Assembly: GCF_000003815.2 (NCBI RefSeq)
Contig: NC_049995.1
Location: 3,340,788 to 3,404,787 of the forward strand
Length of the DNA: 64,000 nucleotides
Reading direction: 5' to 3'
Origin: Branchiostoma floridae
Taxonomy: Eukaryota > Chordata > Leptocardii > Amphioxiformes > Branchiostomatidae
The position numbers and the translations under genes are program-made. The notes under the pieces were generated by a model. The model did not search any database and was not told the origin of the DNA. It saw only the letters and a program-made list of their open reading frames with translations. Of the stretch, positions 43,750 through 56,872 are shown one piece after another (positions within the stretch are counted from its first letter, which is position 1; each line of letters begins with the position of its first letter).

Positions 43750-46590
43750 GACTAAAACCATTGGCAACGTGTTACTATTTGGCCAAATTATTTTTTTATC
43801 CAGCTGACATGTCTGCTTGGAGACTACAATACAGTCCCTAGATAGGGAAGTAGATCTTTCTAAACCACGTGTTAGCTTGGTTATACTCTATGCTTGTATA
43901 ACCACTAGAGAAAGCTATTTTTACTAGTACTACTATTGTAAGAGTTATGTTGGGTGGGGGGAGCGTTTTCTTTTGCTGACTTCTTGTCCCACATTTTTAA
44001 TTGCTCAAAATGTATATTCTTTGACAATTTCGTCCATTTGTTTCACACGTTAGATTTAGAAATTCATTAGGATTAGAATACATTGTACAGTATTTTACGT
44101 GAATATTTTTTGCAACTGTGTACTTATATATAAATATTCTTCGCCCCATATATACATATGCATTCTGAACCAGGCCTTCCTAATTATAAGGGGTCATGTG
44201 TAGTAGAATGTGGACAAAATAAGTTGGATTATTGCTCAGCAAATAAAGTTGTGGCACATACAGAACAAAAAAGCTGCTATAGACCGTACTTTGGACTTGT
44301 TGAAGGGGCGCGCACAGTATTTTCCCAGCTACTGTCTTATGCCTGGAACACGTATTATCATAGTAAGTGAAATTTGAAGCTCATGAATAAGCTATGAAGA
44401 ATGAATGAAAGAAAGAAGACAGACAGACACTACGATATATAACAAGGAGGTTGTATGAAATGAAATGTTCTTGGCTATACAATGCCTACAAGATTAAATG
44501 TGCATTTTGTGTGGTCCCTTTCGATTATTTTCCGAATGACCCAGACATTTTGAATCCCGTCTTATGTAATCTTTTCTAGGCTCTTGAGCGGTCTCTGTAG
44601 GCATTTATACTGGTATATGCCACATGGTAATATATCAGTGGTCCACAAAAATATATAACGGCACGGTAAAAGGCTATTCAAAGTTTAGAAGGAACATTAG
44701 AGCTGTTTCATGTTTTAGTGTAATTTTCTAGGTTTATTTCTAGATCCGTTTGTACTGGGCATAGAACACCAAATAGCTGTATACGTTTTTAAACAAATAA
44801 ACGTTTTCAAGTTTTGTCTTTGTTCAAGTAGTACATCAAAATCAATATTACCAACGTTGACGTGTATGTCACCCCTTCATTGTTAACCCTTATCATAAAC
44901 GTATCTTAACTTTATGAATACAACGCCCTATATTTGAGTAACAAGAAATGTAAAAAAAAATGATTACAGGCTAGGATTCAAATAATTTGAAAGCTATTCA
45001 TTCCCTATAGTCTGTTTTTTGGTCCGGTTTATGTTTAAGATGTTTGTATTGTATGTCGTTGTATATGTATTGTGGAATAAACGTATGTGTAGGTTGTACT
45101 AAATGAAAGTTACTAGCCAATTTATAGTCTTAAACATTGCTTTGTTTCTTTAACAATTGTTTTACAATGAAATCATCTTTGGCATGACTGTCGTAACAGT
45201 CAGCAGAATGCAATATTTCACTACGTTGCTTGTAGGGGACAAATATTAATGCCATATGTACTTTTGCTGGCCTTTTCTTTTTGCACTGGGTCGCATGTAC
45301 CGCAAGCAAAAGTGCATTTTATCCAAAAAATGGGAAAAGGCCCAGAGACCCTGCTACCTATGGAGGCTAGATCTACATAGAGAAATTAGTTGGTGGTCGC
45401 CCTGTGTGTATCTAAACACACGGATGTTATGCATATTTCACATATAGTATTGACTACTGTACTATAGATAGTATGCTTTCATAATTTTCTAACGTCGATA
45501 CAACAAAATAATATTTGCTTAAATGTGACTTGAGTCATTTCTATATACACATTCCGCTTTATGTCAATATTCTAGGCCACTGTTTCTCTTTGTTTTATAT
45601 CTTGTCAAAAACAACAATTAAAACTAAAAAGAAACTTAAGACTATAGCTACATGCACTTTATCATCATCGATTTCAACAAAACGATAATTGTTAAAACCA
45701 GTAGCATAGTGCAACATAGGTTAAAATTTAGATTGTTGCTGTACTATTACATAATACTACGCTATTTGCCCCAATTCAGGCGATTCAAAATCGAATGATA
45801 CAAGATTCAATATAGGGCATAGGCATGAAAACTATACGGAGCATTTTATTTGTTGTTTCTATATCTATAATTTCATCCAGCCTGCAACATTCTTACAGAT
45901 CATGCCGGATGGGAAATTCCGGCGGCAAAAGTACGAATAAGGAATTTACTACAGTGTACAAAATACTTTTCTGAACCGGGTTGCACAGTGTGCAACCTGG
46001 GACAAAAACTAGGTTGCACAACTGAATTTCAAGTTGCACCACCTACAATTCACTAATTTTTGAAAAAAAAAAAGGTATAACACATGCATGCTTGACTGAT
46101 ATGAAACAGAGCTACCATGGTCCATTTATTTCTTCCAAGTAAATTGACAACAAAATTGAGTTCTGAGGCTCAAAATCTGAGTTGCACCCTGTGCAACCTG
46201 AGTTTAGAAACAAGTTGCACCAAGCGAAAAGTGGTTGCAATGTGCAAGTGTGCAAGTTGGTATTTTGCACGCTGTACTAGTAACAGAGTAAATGTGGTAG
46301 AATTTTTACATTTCATTTATTAGGCGTCCCACACACAAGCATTACACGCAAGAGTAGCAAGACCTTTGTTGTCTATCTTTACTGTAACGTTATAACACGG
46401 TGAACTACAAATTGAAGATCTAGTAACTAACTATATACTGTGTACTTTGTACTAATTCGTGATATAGATTCGGCTTTGTCTCATTCAACTTCTCGTATGA
46501 TCATAACTTTGTATGTAGACTACGCCCCGAAGTTTGAAATCAGTAACGGTGGGGTAGAGAGAACGAAGACTAGTCCACAGTTGAACTTAA
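43750..46590. other. AT-rich stretch with a GTGCAA-motif cluster
   Basis: 45970-46270 contains many TTGCAC/GTGCAA motifs, including TTGCACAGTGTGCAA and TTGCACCCTGTGCAA. They recall the subterminal GGGTGCACC motifs of the element at 9813, so this may be a degraded hAT relative. No gene was recognised. Confidence 0.4.
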
Positions 46591-46988
46591 AGGGGCATTC
46601 CACTCCAGAAGGGAGTCTTGTTTTCCAATAAATAATGTGTCAATGAATACATAATCAGCCGAATCACCTTGGGATGAATTACGTAATGTGTGTTTTATAA
46701 AACAATAATGACACTCACTAAACCCATGCAGACCCTACCCATGCATTCACTATACGCATAGACACTTTGTTTATCGTACATATTTTCGGAATAAATGAGG
46801 TACGCTGAGCACACCGAGAAGGCAAATTGCTCATAAGATAGCAAAGAATACAAGAACAAGACGATGCTTTTGAGGCATGTGGAGCAACTGGGTACTTTAT
46901 CGTATAATGTGAAGTCGTATGCAGTTATCACTTCCTAAAATGAATATCTATCGGAAAATAACACTCCCGTGTGGAGTGGAATGCCCCT
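46591..46988. mobile_element. TTAA-target non-autonomous element, second copy (inverted)
   Basis: TTAA at 46587-46590 and 46989-46992. Ends AGGGGCATTCCACTCCA and TGGAGTGGAATGCCCCT. Opposite orientation to 1464-1988 and shorter by an internal segment. Confidence 0.9.
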
Positions 46989-49900
46989 TTAAGCAGCGTC
47001 CTGAGATGTTCGGGTAAATGTATAAAGGGGTTTCCTAACTCTGCTTAGCGTAACATACCTGCATACCTACTTCTTTCTGGTATGAGATACGAATAGATTA
47101 TTCATCAAACTGTTTGACAATGTCTTTGGCAATATTTTCTTGGTGTGAGTAGCACATGACCCACACCACTCTGATCACAGGTCGTCTTTACTTAGTATCC
47201 ATGTGTTTTTCGCCACTTTCCGACTGAATTTTAAAGGGTGTCACCTGAAAAGTAAAGACTAAAATGATTTGAATTTTAGCTGATATGTATTTCTATGCTC
47301 CAAAAAAGGAGTTGTACCCTTGCTTTGGGTGAGGCCGAGAACCTAATTTACGCCACTGGTATGCGTTCCTGATAACGAAAATACGTGGAATCGGTAGTAT
47401 ATATATAATCTGTCATTTATGAACTAATAAAGAGCGATATATTGCTGCGTCATAGATATGGTAGACAAATACGTGGGGCGCAACACTCAAGTACAAAACT
47501 TATACCACAGACAAAATCTACAAGATAAGACAAATTTCTTAAGCAAACTTTAGGTACATAAAATACGAAATAACTAAATCATATCAGTTAAGCGAATACA
47601 AGTAGTAGAGTAATGTACAACGTAACAGAAGTATATAGATAACTACCAAGTGATACAGTGATATTGTGCATTTTATCGCTTCCTTTCTTGCGTTATTTTT
47701 GGGACGTTAGAATTTCGCTATTTTCTGTTGTTAGTCGTGACTGTTATACATTACGTTTGAACAAAGACCGTGGAAAATTCCAGGTTTTCCCCACCACGCG
47801 GTGACTCAGTGTCTGCTATTCGACACTTCCGCCAGCTGCTCCCTTTCTCTTTCTTTTTGGAAAATGGAGTAAAAAAAGGAAGCAAACACCCTTAACAATA
47901 GACAGGATTAAAGATGCTACACAGGAAAAGCGTGTTAAGAGAGAAGGAACTACCAAATGTCATCGGGAAATTCTGTTTTATCAAATCCACCTGCGCAAAA
48001 GACATACCACATAACGTTCAGTACAGCTGATCTGAATGTACCCATACAACAATGCAAGCTTGCATTAATATCAGTATTTGTAATGCCAGGAGAGTTTGTA
48101 CACGAAAAGGTTATCATTTCTACGTTTCTCCTTGACGAAAAATTAAATTCACTGTTTTCACAGATTCGTTTCTGCGAATTATACTCGTTAATATCGAAAC
48201 AGTGCTAGAGAAGTCTTGCTGAAACGAACATGGCGGCTATAGCCAGACCACACATAGAGAAGCATTATATCTCGATTCTGTATGTCTAGAAAAGCATGGA
48301 TTTTTTTTGTAGTGCAGCAAGAACGGTACATTCCTATGTCATTTTTGAACAGTAACATTCCTCCAAATATCATACGCATACGCTAAGGGAAATCGCTTTC
48401 ATGTATTTCAAGTCATTGAAAGAGGAAATGTTGCATTTGTAAAATCTGTCGACTGTTTCAAGTGCTTTTTGGAGAAACCAACTGTTTACGAATGACTATA
48501 AAAAGTTAAATTGGATCCGCATTTTATCATAAAGACAGATTTACATATATACGTTGAATTAACTTCTTGTTTTTAAGGTATTAGTCCATGGGCAAGGTCC
48601 CCCAAAATGGCCATTTTGTACCGCAAACAAAGGGACAAAGGGTGATGTATTTTTATTATATACAGAATTCCATGTCATAGTCATGAGTATATTCAGATGA
48701 ATTTAGTTTTTGAATTGATAAGGATAATAATCGCAATAATTGGCTTTTTCTCAGAACGTAGGTATAATAATAGATAATTCTTTTTTTGCTGCCCCTCGAA
48801 ACTATACAGTATCTATTACACCACTTCTCAAATTAGCGTAGCAACATATCTATTTCAAGAACGTATATTTCGATCGAAAGTCTTCATAAGTGGAGTTATT
48901 GCAATTGCTAGGTATCTAAATAACTCTACTATTTTACAGAGCACGTTTTGTACTACAATATTTCATATGTTATATTCACTTTGTTCTTAGACAATACAGA
49001 GCTCTAATATCCTTCATGTACTAGTTATCATCACTGAGATTTTTATGATATTAATAGTAGTATTGTTGGGAAGGGTACTAGTATTCATGTTTTCGTCGAA
49101 CACTCGGTCTTCCCGAGTGAATCGTCTGTTTATTTTTTGGTAACATTGAGAACTTCCTGTCACAAGTCTGGAGAACGGTTCCTGTTTTTGTCAGCCACGT
49201 GATACTCAAGTGGTACACTTCAACTTGACCTAATAAGCAAAAAAAATGATGTCACCTATTGCCAAAAAGAAGGTACTCAAGCAACTGGATATGATTTTGG
49301 AAACGGTCAGACGTTTCAGATAGCATCCGCTATCTTTCTTGTGTTCTAGCTATAGCTTGCTAAAATATTGTTTGTCAAGTTAAGAAATGGACAATTTGCC
49401 AAATAGCAATAAGTCAAGCATCTGGATATGGTTTTGCACACGGCCAGACATTTCAGATAATATCCCTATCTTTCTTTGGGGACACTGAAAAGATCTTGTA
49501 GGAGATCAGGTTCTATATCCTATCATTGTTGATATACAAAGGAGATGAAAGCAATTTTGGAAGTCCGAACAATAATGATAAAGCAACTCGTTGTCTGTGC
49601 TGAATTTATCTTGCGATTTAAGATTATCTTTTAAACGGCTTTTTATCAAAGGACTAGCAATTACTATTGAAACATTCAGAAATGAATTTGAAAGAAAACA
49701 CAGTTAAAAGTGGTAACATAAGTCATGTATACTATACGTTTTGATTATAAGTCAGCACGTTTTGGGGGTCTTGTTGGGTTATGCCGTCGATGTACTGTAC
49801 AACAGTTTGCTGTATTCCTGAAGATTTTAGCCTGGGTGACATTCTAAATTTCCGTACCCCCTCCAAACGTTTTACTTTGCAGGGCTGAGTATGGGAGCCC

Positions 49901-50330
49901 TGATAAACTAATAGGATGACACAGATAGGCTAGAAAAATTTTGTCGTAGGACCTTTGTTATTGAAGCCTCCTTAAAAGCTCTACGACAAAACGTACTGTG
50001 TGGCGTATATGATCACGACATCTAAACGTCTTTTTAAAATATATGTACAAGAAGTTTGTAGTACGTGTTTTGTAATACCAAGTATATCGTATTGTTCTTG
50101 ACATAGCATAGCTTTTTTTTACAAAATGTTCATTTTTACAAAATGTCTATTTTAATAGTAAAAGTAATAGATACCAATCGTACGTGAATGATGTAATTCA
50201 GGGGGGAAGTTGTGGAATGATTTTAAAGTAGTTTCGTCATTTTCTAAAATATTGCATGCAGTACCCCAACAAGAAAAGCAACATTCCGACACTTCCCAAA
50301 TCCCTTTGTTTTCCTTCAAATTATAATATT
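46989..50330. other. AT-rich stretch, no gene recognised
   Basis: Open frames here (for example from 47957) lack splice context and family motifs. Near 49828-49990 there are two small inverted pairs (AGCCTGGGTGACAT ... ; TTTTGTCGTAG / CTACGACAAAA). Confidence 0.3.
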
Positions 50331-50523
50331 AGTGCGTAGCAGATATATGAGAGAGCAGATTTATTTTCCCCCTTCTTGAGAGAGCAATGGTTTGCCCCGC
50401 GTACCTCCGCCCACCTCCGCACGTATCAGCGTTTGAAAAAAAAAAGCCGTTGGTCTGCCCATGTGTTCTTCTGCGGTCAGTCTGCGCGAGAACACAGACA
50501 CTGGCGGGCAACCGCGGGGCGAG

Positions 50524-50556
50524 ACCAGACCATGGCTTTGTGTCTCCACATTTCGG
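50524..50556 (+). CDS. possible alternative first exon
   Basis: ATG after a CpG-richer stretch reads MALCLHIS and meets GTAAGC. Its phase (0) differs from the exons at 42430 and 51505. Weak evidence; both strands are open here. Confidence 0.2.
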
Positions 50557-51439
50557 TAAGCAGAAATCATCTTTAATTATTCATATAAAATCTCTGCAAT
50601 AGTTGGTGATATAATATTCATCAATGGTGCAACAATAGCGGTAAGATACGAGGAAGGAATTATCGGTTGGTTGTTGTTGGTTCTTCCCGAATATTTTCCA
50701 TCGTAGACGGTAAACAGACGGGACAGAAACTTGGATTATGCCTCCTTTTTCTGTACAATTTTCTATTGGCTCTTTTACTAAGAAGAAGTGTGTCTTTTTT
50801 TTCTAATTAATATTAAGGAAAATGCCTATAGAGTCTGTGTATAATTTCATAGTAGACGGCGCGGTAGAATTTTGTGACGGCGTCGGTCGTCCTATGATTT
50901 TGATGGTTTAGAATTTTCTAGAAGACTGTTGCATAAGCAAATGACGCCCACAGGGATCTCAGACAGTGTTTTCCGTAACAAGACATCTGATTTCTTGCGA
51001 CTGACATTTACGTTTATCCCACGAATTGACTCTGTTTGCAATCGTGCGACAATCGTGCGACAAATGTGTGTCAACAAAGACGTCGCTTTGCGTCGAGACT
51101 TCTAAAAACTAGGCCACGTTTAAAAGTGTGTCAGCCAGACATTGTACAAGGAAAGCATATTATCTTTGATTGTTGGGCGGGTGCTAGACATAGCGGTATG
51201 AATCACACTCGAATGAGTCACTATTGGGGAGGGCGGGTTCGCAAAACGTCTGGAAATAATACCCAAATTTACCGCCATTTTTTGTCTGAAATAAAAACAA
51301 GAGTTATAAATTTTTCCAGACGTTCAAGTTGAAATTTCCTTTAATGGTTCGATCGTAGGAGCGGAATCTGAGGGGAGAAATTTTTATTTCCGTGTTGGGT
51401 TCTTTGTTTTGACTGGTTGTGGGGCTGAAAATAGCGGCA

Positions 51440-51526
51440 GATTCGTCGGTGGGTGAGTCATGCCCGGGAATGAGTCACCGGTTCCTGGGGACGAGACGGG
51501 CGGTATGGCCGCCATCTTGAACTCAG
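51440..51526 (+). promoter_or_regulatory. candidate promoter and short first exon (AP-1 and YY1-like sites)
   Basis: TGAGTCAT (51454) and TGAGTCAC (51471) precede ATGGCCGCCATCTTGAA, a YY1-type start-site motif. The ATG at 51505 reads MAAILNS and ends in phase 1 at G/GTAGAC, the same phase as the exon at 42430. It could be an alternative start of the same unit. Confidence 0.35.
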
Positions 51527-53057
51527 GTAGACTGGGACACCAGACTTTGTCGAAGGCTTTAAAAACAATCGACTATTAAACAGCCACACCTACAGCTTGA
51601 ATTTCAATTGAAAGCCAAAATTGCAAGGTTAAATGTATCGTCCTCACTTAAGTGTCATATTGATGAATTCGATTTCATTTTTCTTTCAAATTCTGCGCCA
51701 CTAACTTGGCTGGAGGCTGAACTTTGAGACTTATTTCATAGTTGGCATGCGATCCGCTCAGATGTGAATGTGTTGAGTAATAGGTCAAAAAGCACTGCGG
51801 GAATGGTTAACATACACTAGAGGTGAAGGGGTTATCGGTATTTCATTTGTTGGAAAAGTGAGAGGCTCCTTTGTGGTTTATTGAGCACCGCGAGTGTTTG
51901 AGTTTTCATCGGATAGGAGCCAAGGGGCTGGTGAATTAATCTCCAAGCAGAGGTTAGGCTTCGGCTGTGTTTCTGACGGTTTTTTTTAGTCGTTTTTATC
52001 GGTCTTTCTATTTTGTACTTTTTCTTGATGTCTCGCGGCCGCGTTGTATTCGTTGCTTAGCAGCAGAAGGCCAACGAATCTAATGATCACAAGAGATACT
52101 TTTCTTATCTGAAAATCTGTCTCGTCACATAATGTGTCCAATTTGGACCTGTGAACATCGGACTGTCTCTAACAGTCACGCGAAAATCCAGAGAAAAACC
52201 AGATACGTATTTCTGCTAAAAATGTGGTTAGAGCTAGCTCGCAGACTCGATCGATCGATTTTTCTATCCTCCGAGTTGGTGGCTGGTAGTGGTGGTCGCG
52301 ATTTTTTACGTTGAGGGAGGCAAACAGTTAAAAAATAACTATCATTGCAACCCAATCCCGACGTATGTCTGAAGAATACGTTTTTCTTACAGTGTAACAT
52401 ATTCGACCATTAACGACGGTTAAAATTTGAAAATAACACTCGCGATAAAATACAACATTTGCCCATTGAGCCTATAGCCAGCATCGTATCATAGTTACAA
52501 CTAACATTTTAGTTCCAAAGTTACAATGCAACAATAGCAAAATACTGACGAAGAACATAATCCTTAGATCCTTTAACAATCTATCGTGCCTTACGTTGTA
52601 TAAAAGAGACCTTTGTTACTGAGCTCAGGAAATCGAGTCGCCCCGCCTATCATTTCTTTGTTTAACGCAAGTGGCTACAAACAAAGGTCTTCCTGTGTAC
52701 ACTTAATGGTTGGACAGATCGCAAATGTGACCTTGCATGTGCATTTGTACACACCTACAAAGTACATTATTCTAAGCAAAAACTTAAAATTTGATACGCA
52801 TAACAGGGCATCTTACACTTTTTTTGTCATTGACTATTTTTCGTTTCTTGTGGCATCATAAGACTAGAAGTAACCTTAATGTATGGAAATCAAATCACTA
52901 GTGGGGGTCATGAGCAGACATTGTGCGAATGGTCCGTCTAAAGTTGCGATCCTGGCGGAATCTGAACGAACTGCAGTAGATTTGACCGTAGCAAATAAAC
53001 AATGACTTCTGAGAAGCCGCATGTTTCGGGACGTGACCAAAGGTAGAGTGATTTTGG
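51527..53057. other. stretch without a recognised gene
   Basis: Contains one orphan end of the TCTCCAAGCAGA MITE at 51936-51955. Otherwise nothing. Confidence 0.3.
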
Positions 53058-53205
53058 TAATCTCCAAGCAGATCCTACGGTAGCATAAGATAGTATCAAA
53101 AGCTGGCAAAGGAGTAAAGCCGACCTAGGAGTCTCTTTGGCCGGCTATACGCCTTTGCCAGCTTTGATACTATCTTATGCTACCGTAGGATCTGCTTGGA
53201 GATTA
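53058..53205. mobile_element. near-perfect palindromic MITE, TAATCTCCAAGCAGATCC family
   Basis: TAATCTCCAAGCAGATCC at the left and GGATCTGCTTGGAGATTA at the right. The inverted match continues for more than 55 bases on each side (through GCATAAGATAGTATCAAA and GCTGGCAAAGG). This is the best copy of the family in the window. Confidence 0.92.
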
Positions 53206-55774
53206 GGATTCTGGGTCTGCGTTATACGTTTGCAGGTTGTTACAGTTTTCGTCTCTTTTTTTTCTCGGTCATTTTGTCACTTTTATCATCCTTGATATAC
53301 AGACGACTTTTTATGAGGTTCTTATACACTACAAACGTTTTTTGTTGGCTCCTTTGGCGTTTTCTTTATTACGAGTTTGCAGTGCACTGTAAGAAAGGTG
53401 AAACCTTGAAAAACACGTGAGCATGTGCTACCTCTGGCATGAAATCATGACGTAATTGAGTTTTGACGTCACGACTTTGTGGGTACCTAAGGCTATCGCT
53501 ACATTTCAGTCAAAATCAACGTTAATTTTTGATGTATGTAATGTTATGCCAGATATATTATGATGGCTCCAGAAAAATGCCTCAAATACCATTTTAGCGA
53601 AAAGGAGGAGGGGCATTTCAAGACAGGAAATGCAGCTTCACATGACAAGGAGTTGTGTTCATTGACATTTTTACGTCAAGTAAAAAGTCACCTACGCAAA
53701 CCGCAAGGTCATCTGAGGGTGACTGTTAGGGGTGGGGATGGGCGGTACGTGTGAACGCAGAGGGCTGGGCCGTCATTTTGAAAGGTCAGATGAGTTCAGT
53801 CATCACGGTAACCTATAAAGGTCACTGAACGCTTTATAAGCGAAGAGATTATAATAGTGGTTGTGCATGCGTGCACGTACGTGCGCATCTCTGTGTAAAT
53901 TGCGTGTGTGCGTCTCCCTCCCCCCTCTTTCTGAGTCTCTCCCTCTCCCTCTCTCTCTCTTTCTATCTCTATCTCTATCTCTCTGTGTGTATCTATCTCT
54001 GTGTCTGTGTTTTGGGGGCATTGAAAGGAATCTTTTAAATTTATTGTCTCAAATATTAATTCTTTTTTTACATCAGCTTTCGTTAACTTTGTGGCTCATT
54101 ACATACCGTCTTACGACTGGATAGCTGGACTTAGTGTTTAAGTAGCGTTTTAGCTATTCTAAGACTATGTAGTAAATATATCCTGGTTTCTTTCAGCATA
54201 TAATGTCCTTGAACTTGATGAAAGAAGTCACCACGCCATTTAAAGAACGTGTTATAGCTTGCGTAGTCTTTATTCTTACGTACTGATTCACGTCAGTTGT
54301 TTTTGAATCGAGGAACTCAGGTAGTCGAAATCTTTTTTTTCTAGCCGCCGGCAAGACCAGACGCAAACGATGACGTCATGCCGCACCTACCTGTTGCACA
54401 AGTTGCTACAGTAAGAGCGCCACCTTGCGGCCTTTAGCTGAAGTGCAGTAAAAATGGTATACCGTCAATTTTCTCAGTAAAACGTGAAATAAAAGTGTTA
54501 TTCGGTGCATTATTCTTGGCCAAAATTGACACATTTGTTAACATATACAAAAATTTATTCATAGTCTTGTTAACTCTTTTTTTTTTACAACGTGGGTATT
54601 TTTGTGAATATTTGAATTCTTAAAGTCGGTTAGATCTAGTAGTGACGTCACTAGGGCGTGACGCAAATCAGATGATGGCAATTAAGTCGCGGTTGTCCCG
54701 TTTGGACGCAGTTTTCTATGGAAGCACAGGGAACCAATGGGACAACAGCCGGTTTTTTTCTGTCGTTTCTTCCTTAATTTTCGTAGCACAATAAACTTAT
54801 GACGTAAATGCACACGTGTATTACCGTTTTGTGCTCATTAAAACGACGGTTAACAATTCCTTCAAGTCACGTGTGGGCGACGTAAGTACTCTAATCCAAT
54901 AGTTTTACGTCAAACATAATAAGCATCGTCAAGTATTATTTTACATCTACGTAGGGGGTTTGCAGAAGACCGGTCTTCCTTTTATGTCATTCTATATAAG
55001 CAACAGCAACAGTTAGAAACGTGCATTTCTAGCGGTACCGGTTTTTGTATCGAGGTAGGTGGTCTTATGTTTGTTGGACTAGCAAGTGAACTAACCGTTG
55101 AAAAATCCTCTACTCTTCTTGCTACGAGGTTTTGGGTAGTACATTTATCAGTAGAATTCGGCAAATATAGAATGATTGTTGACCAGGGAAATAAGTCCAC
55201 GGGACGGGTGAATGAAAGCCCGATGGTTACCAAAGTCTTATAGCTAAATATTCTTCCTATAGCCAACGTTTATACTTTTTAAGTCTGGTAGAGACTTTTT
55301 GGAATGTGTGTTTGCATATAACAAGGACAAGAGTGGTCAACAGGCTACTTGCAGGTTTATTGACGAGTGGCTGATTTTTAGACCAGCTGTTACTCCATAA
55401 GGTCTTTATTTCTTGGCTAGAACGGTTGGAGGGGGGGGGGGGGTACAAGTCGACGATCTGTTGTTGTATATTTCCAAGAGTAGAATAACGGCACAAACTT
55501 ACACAGTTAACGGTTTGACTTGAATCTGCATTTGTCTAAGTTTGTGTCGCTATTCGATGGATAAATTCAAGGTCCTTTCTTAGGTGTCAAATGGCCTTTG
55601 GTTCAAAGTTCAGACATATCTTTTAGCACCTGCCATTCTCATTGCTAAAACTGTTCTCAAATTCCAAGGGCTTTATGTTTGTACATCCTTTGTTGTTATA
55701 TATACTACTGTGTATAATTACGTTTTACATGCAGCTTATTTGTTTTTTTTTCTATGTCATGTATGAACATATTG

Positions 55775-55830
<56 letters not shown>

Positions 55831-55914
55831 TATTAACTGCTGTTAAATCTAAAACATAGATACATTTCGAAGTTTAATAATGATGATTTTATCTGCACAT
55901 TTTCAAACCCCTTC
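53206..55914. other. stretch with simple repeats, no gene recognised
   Basis: CT-rich simple repeat at 53920-54010, a G-run near 55430-55442, and an AT dinucleotide run at 55779-55820 followed by GT repeats. No exon was convincing. Confidence 0.4.
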
Positions 55915-56720
55915 TTGTGTACCCTACTGTCAATTTTGAAGCTTCCAAGCATCTTATAACTTATGGTTTGAGCGTAAATTCTCATGGGTGAAATACAGTG
56001 CTCTGTTATTCAAAACCCTTCAATTTCCATGTTTCTAGAGGATTTTAATACACTTCCTTCCTCCATATAGGGAACAGGATACGGGAGAAGACCTGGGAAA
56101 AACGCGGGAAAGAGGAAGACCACTACGTCATGTCTCCATGGAGATCAGACGACATTTCATCAAAACAGATTGTACGGTAGTCCTGCAAAGACCCTCACGC
56201 CCAACATATTGCACGGTGTAACGGTGAATACCACGAACCCCAAAAGACAGTCACCCCGAAGCCGGGAACACCACCATTGTGCTCTACAGAGGCAGTGATG
56301 CCAGTTTGTTTGCACCCTGAGCCAAAACATATCACATTTCTGTAACCCATCCTGTACCCTACTATTAATTCTGAACATTCCAAGCACCCTACTTTTGGGC
56401 GTAAATTTCCATGCTGTGCTGTACTTTCCATTTTCCAGAAATATTTTTTTCCTTACATGATTTTAATACACTTACTTCCTCATTATAGGGGACAGGATAC
56501 GGGAGCAGAACTGGGAAAACGCGGGAAATAGGAAGACCGCTACGTCATGTCTCCATGGAGATCAGACGACATTTCATCAAAACAGATTCTACGGTAGTCT
56601 CTACGTATACGGTGTACCGGAGAATACTATGTACCAGAAAAGACAGTCACCCCGAAGGGAAGACCGTTATTGTGCGCTACAGAGGCAGTGATGTCAGTTT
56701 GTTGTGTGACACGAGACGAC
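55915..56720 (+). repeat. tandem duplication of about 425 bp containing the terminal-exon copies
   Basis: Both units contain ACCCTACT.TCAATTTTGAA-type lead-in sequence, GATTTTAATACACTTCCTTC-like polypyrimidine/acceptor sequence, CATGTCTCCATGGAGATCAG and AGACAGTCACCCCGAAG. Confidence 0.85.
56071..56180 (+). CDS. possible terminal exon, upstream duplicate
   Basis: After acceptor CTCCATATAG the phase-1 frame reads NRIREKTWEKRGKEEDHYV and continues to TAG at 56178-56180. It fits the phase of the candidate first exons at 42430 and 51505. The phase-0 frame is also open for about 74 codons, so the reading frame is uncertain. No family was recognised. Confidence 0.3.
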
Positions 56721-56872
56721 AACAACTAACATCACTGCCAAGGAAACGCACGAAAAGGCTACGAAGCCAGGCAAGAGCGGCACCTAGCGATTACTACAGG
56801 AAGAACAGTCAGCTGAACACTGGAAGATTCCCCTCAATGGCAGCTCCTCTGTATATCTCGTATCGCAAGTGA
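56491..56872 (+). CDS. possible terminal exon, downstream duplicate (frame changed)
   Basis: After acceptor CTCATTATAG one frame reads GTGYGSRTGKTREIGRPLRH and stays open to TGA at 56872. It includes SMEIRRHFIKTD and KDSHPEGKTVIVRYRGSDVS. A one-base loss in an A-run relative to the copy at 56071 changes the frame. Which copy is functional cannot be told from sequence alone. Confidence 0.3.

Noticed and set aside
50329..50602. Overlapping open frames on both strands near 50.4 kb
   Set aside because: Higher GC reduces stops. Only the ATG/GTAAGC at 50524 was kept, as a weak candidate exon.
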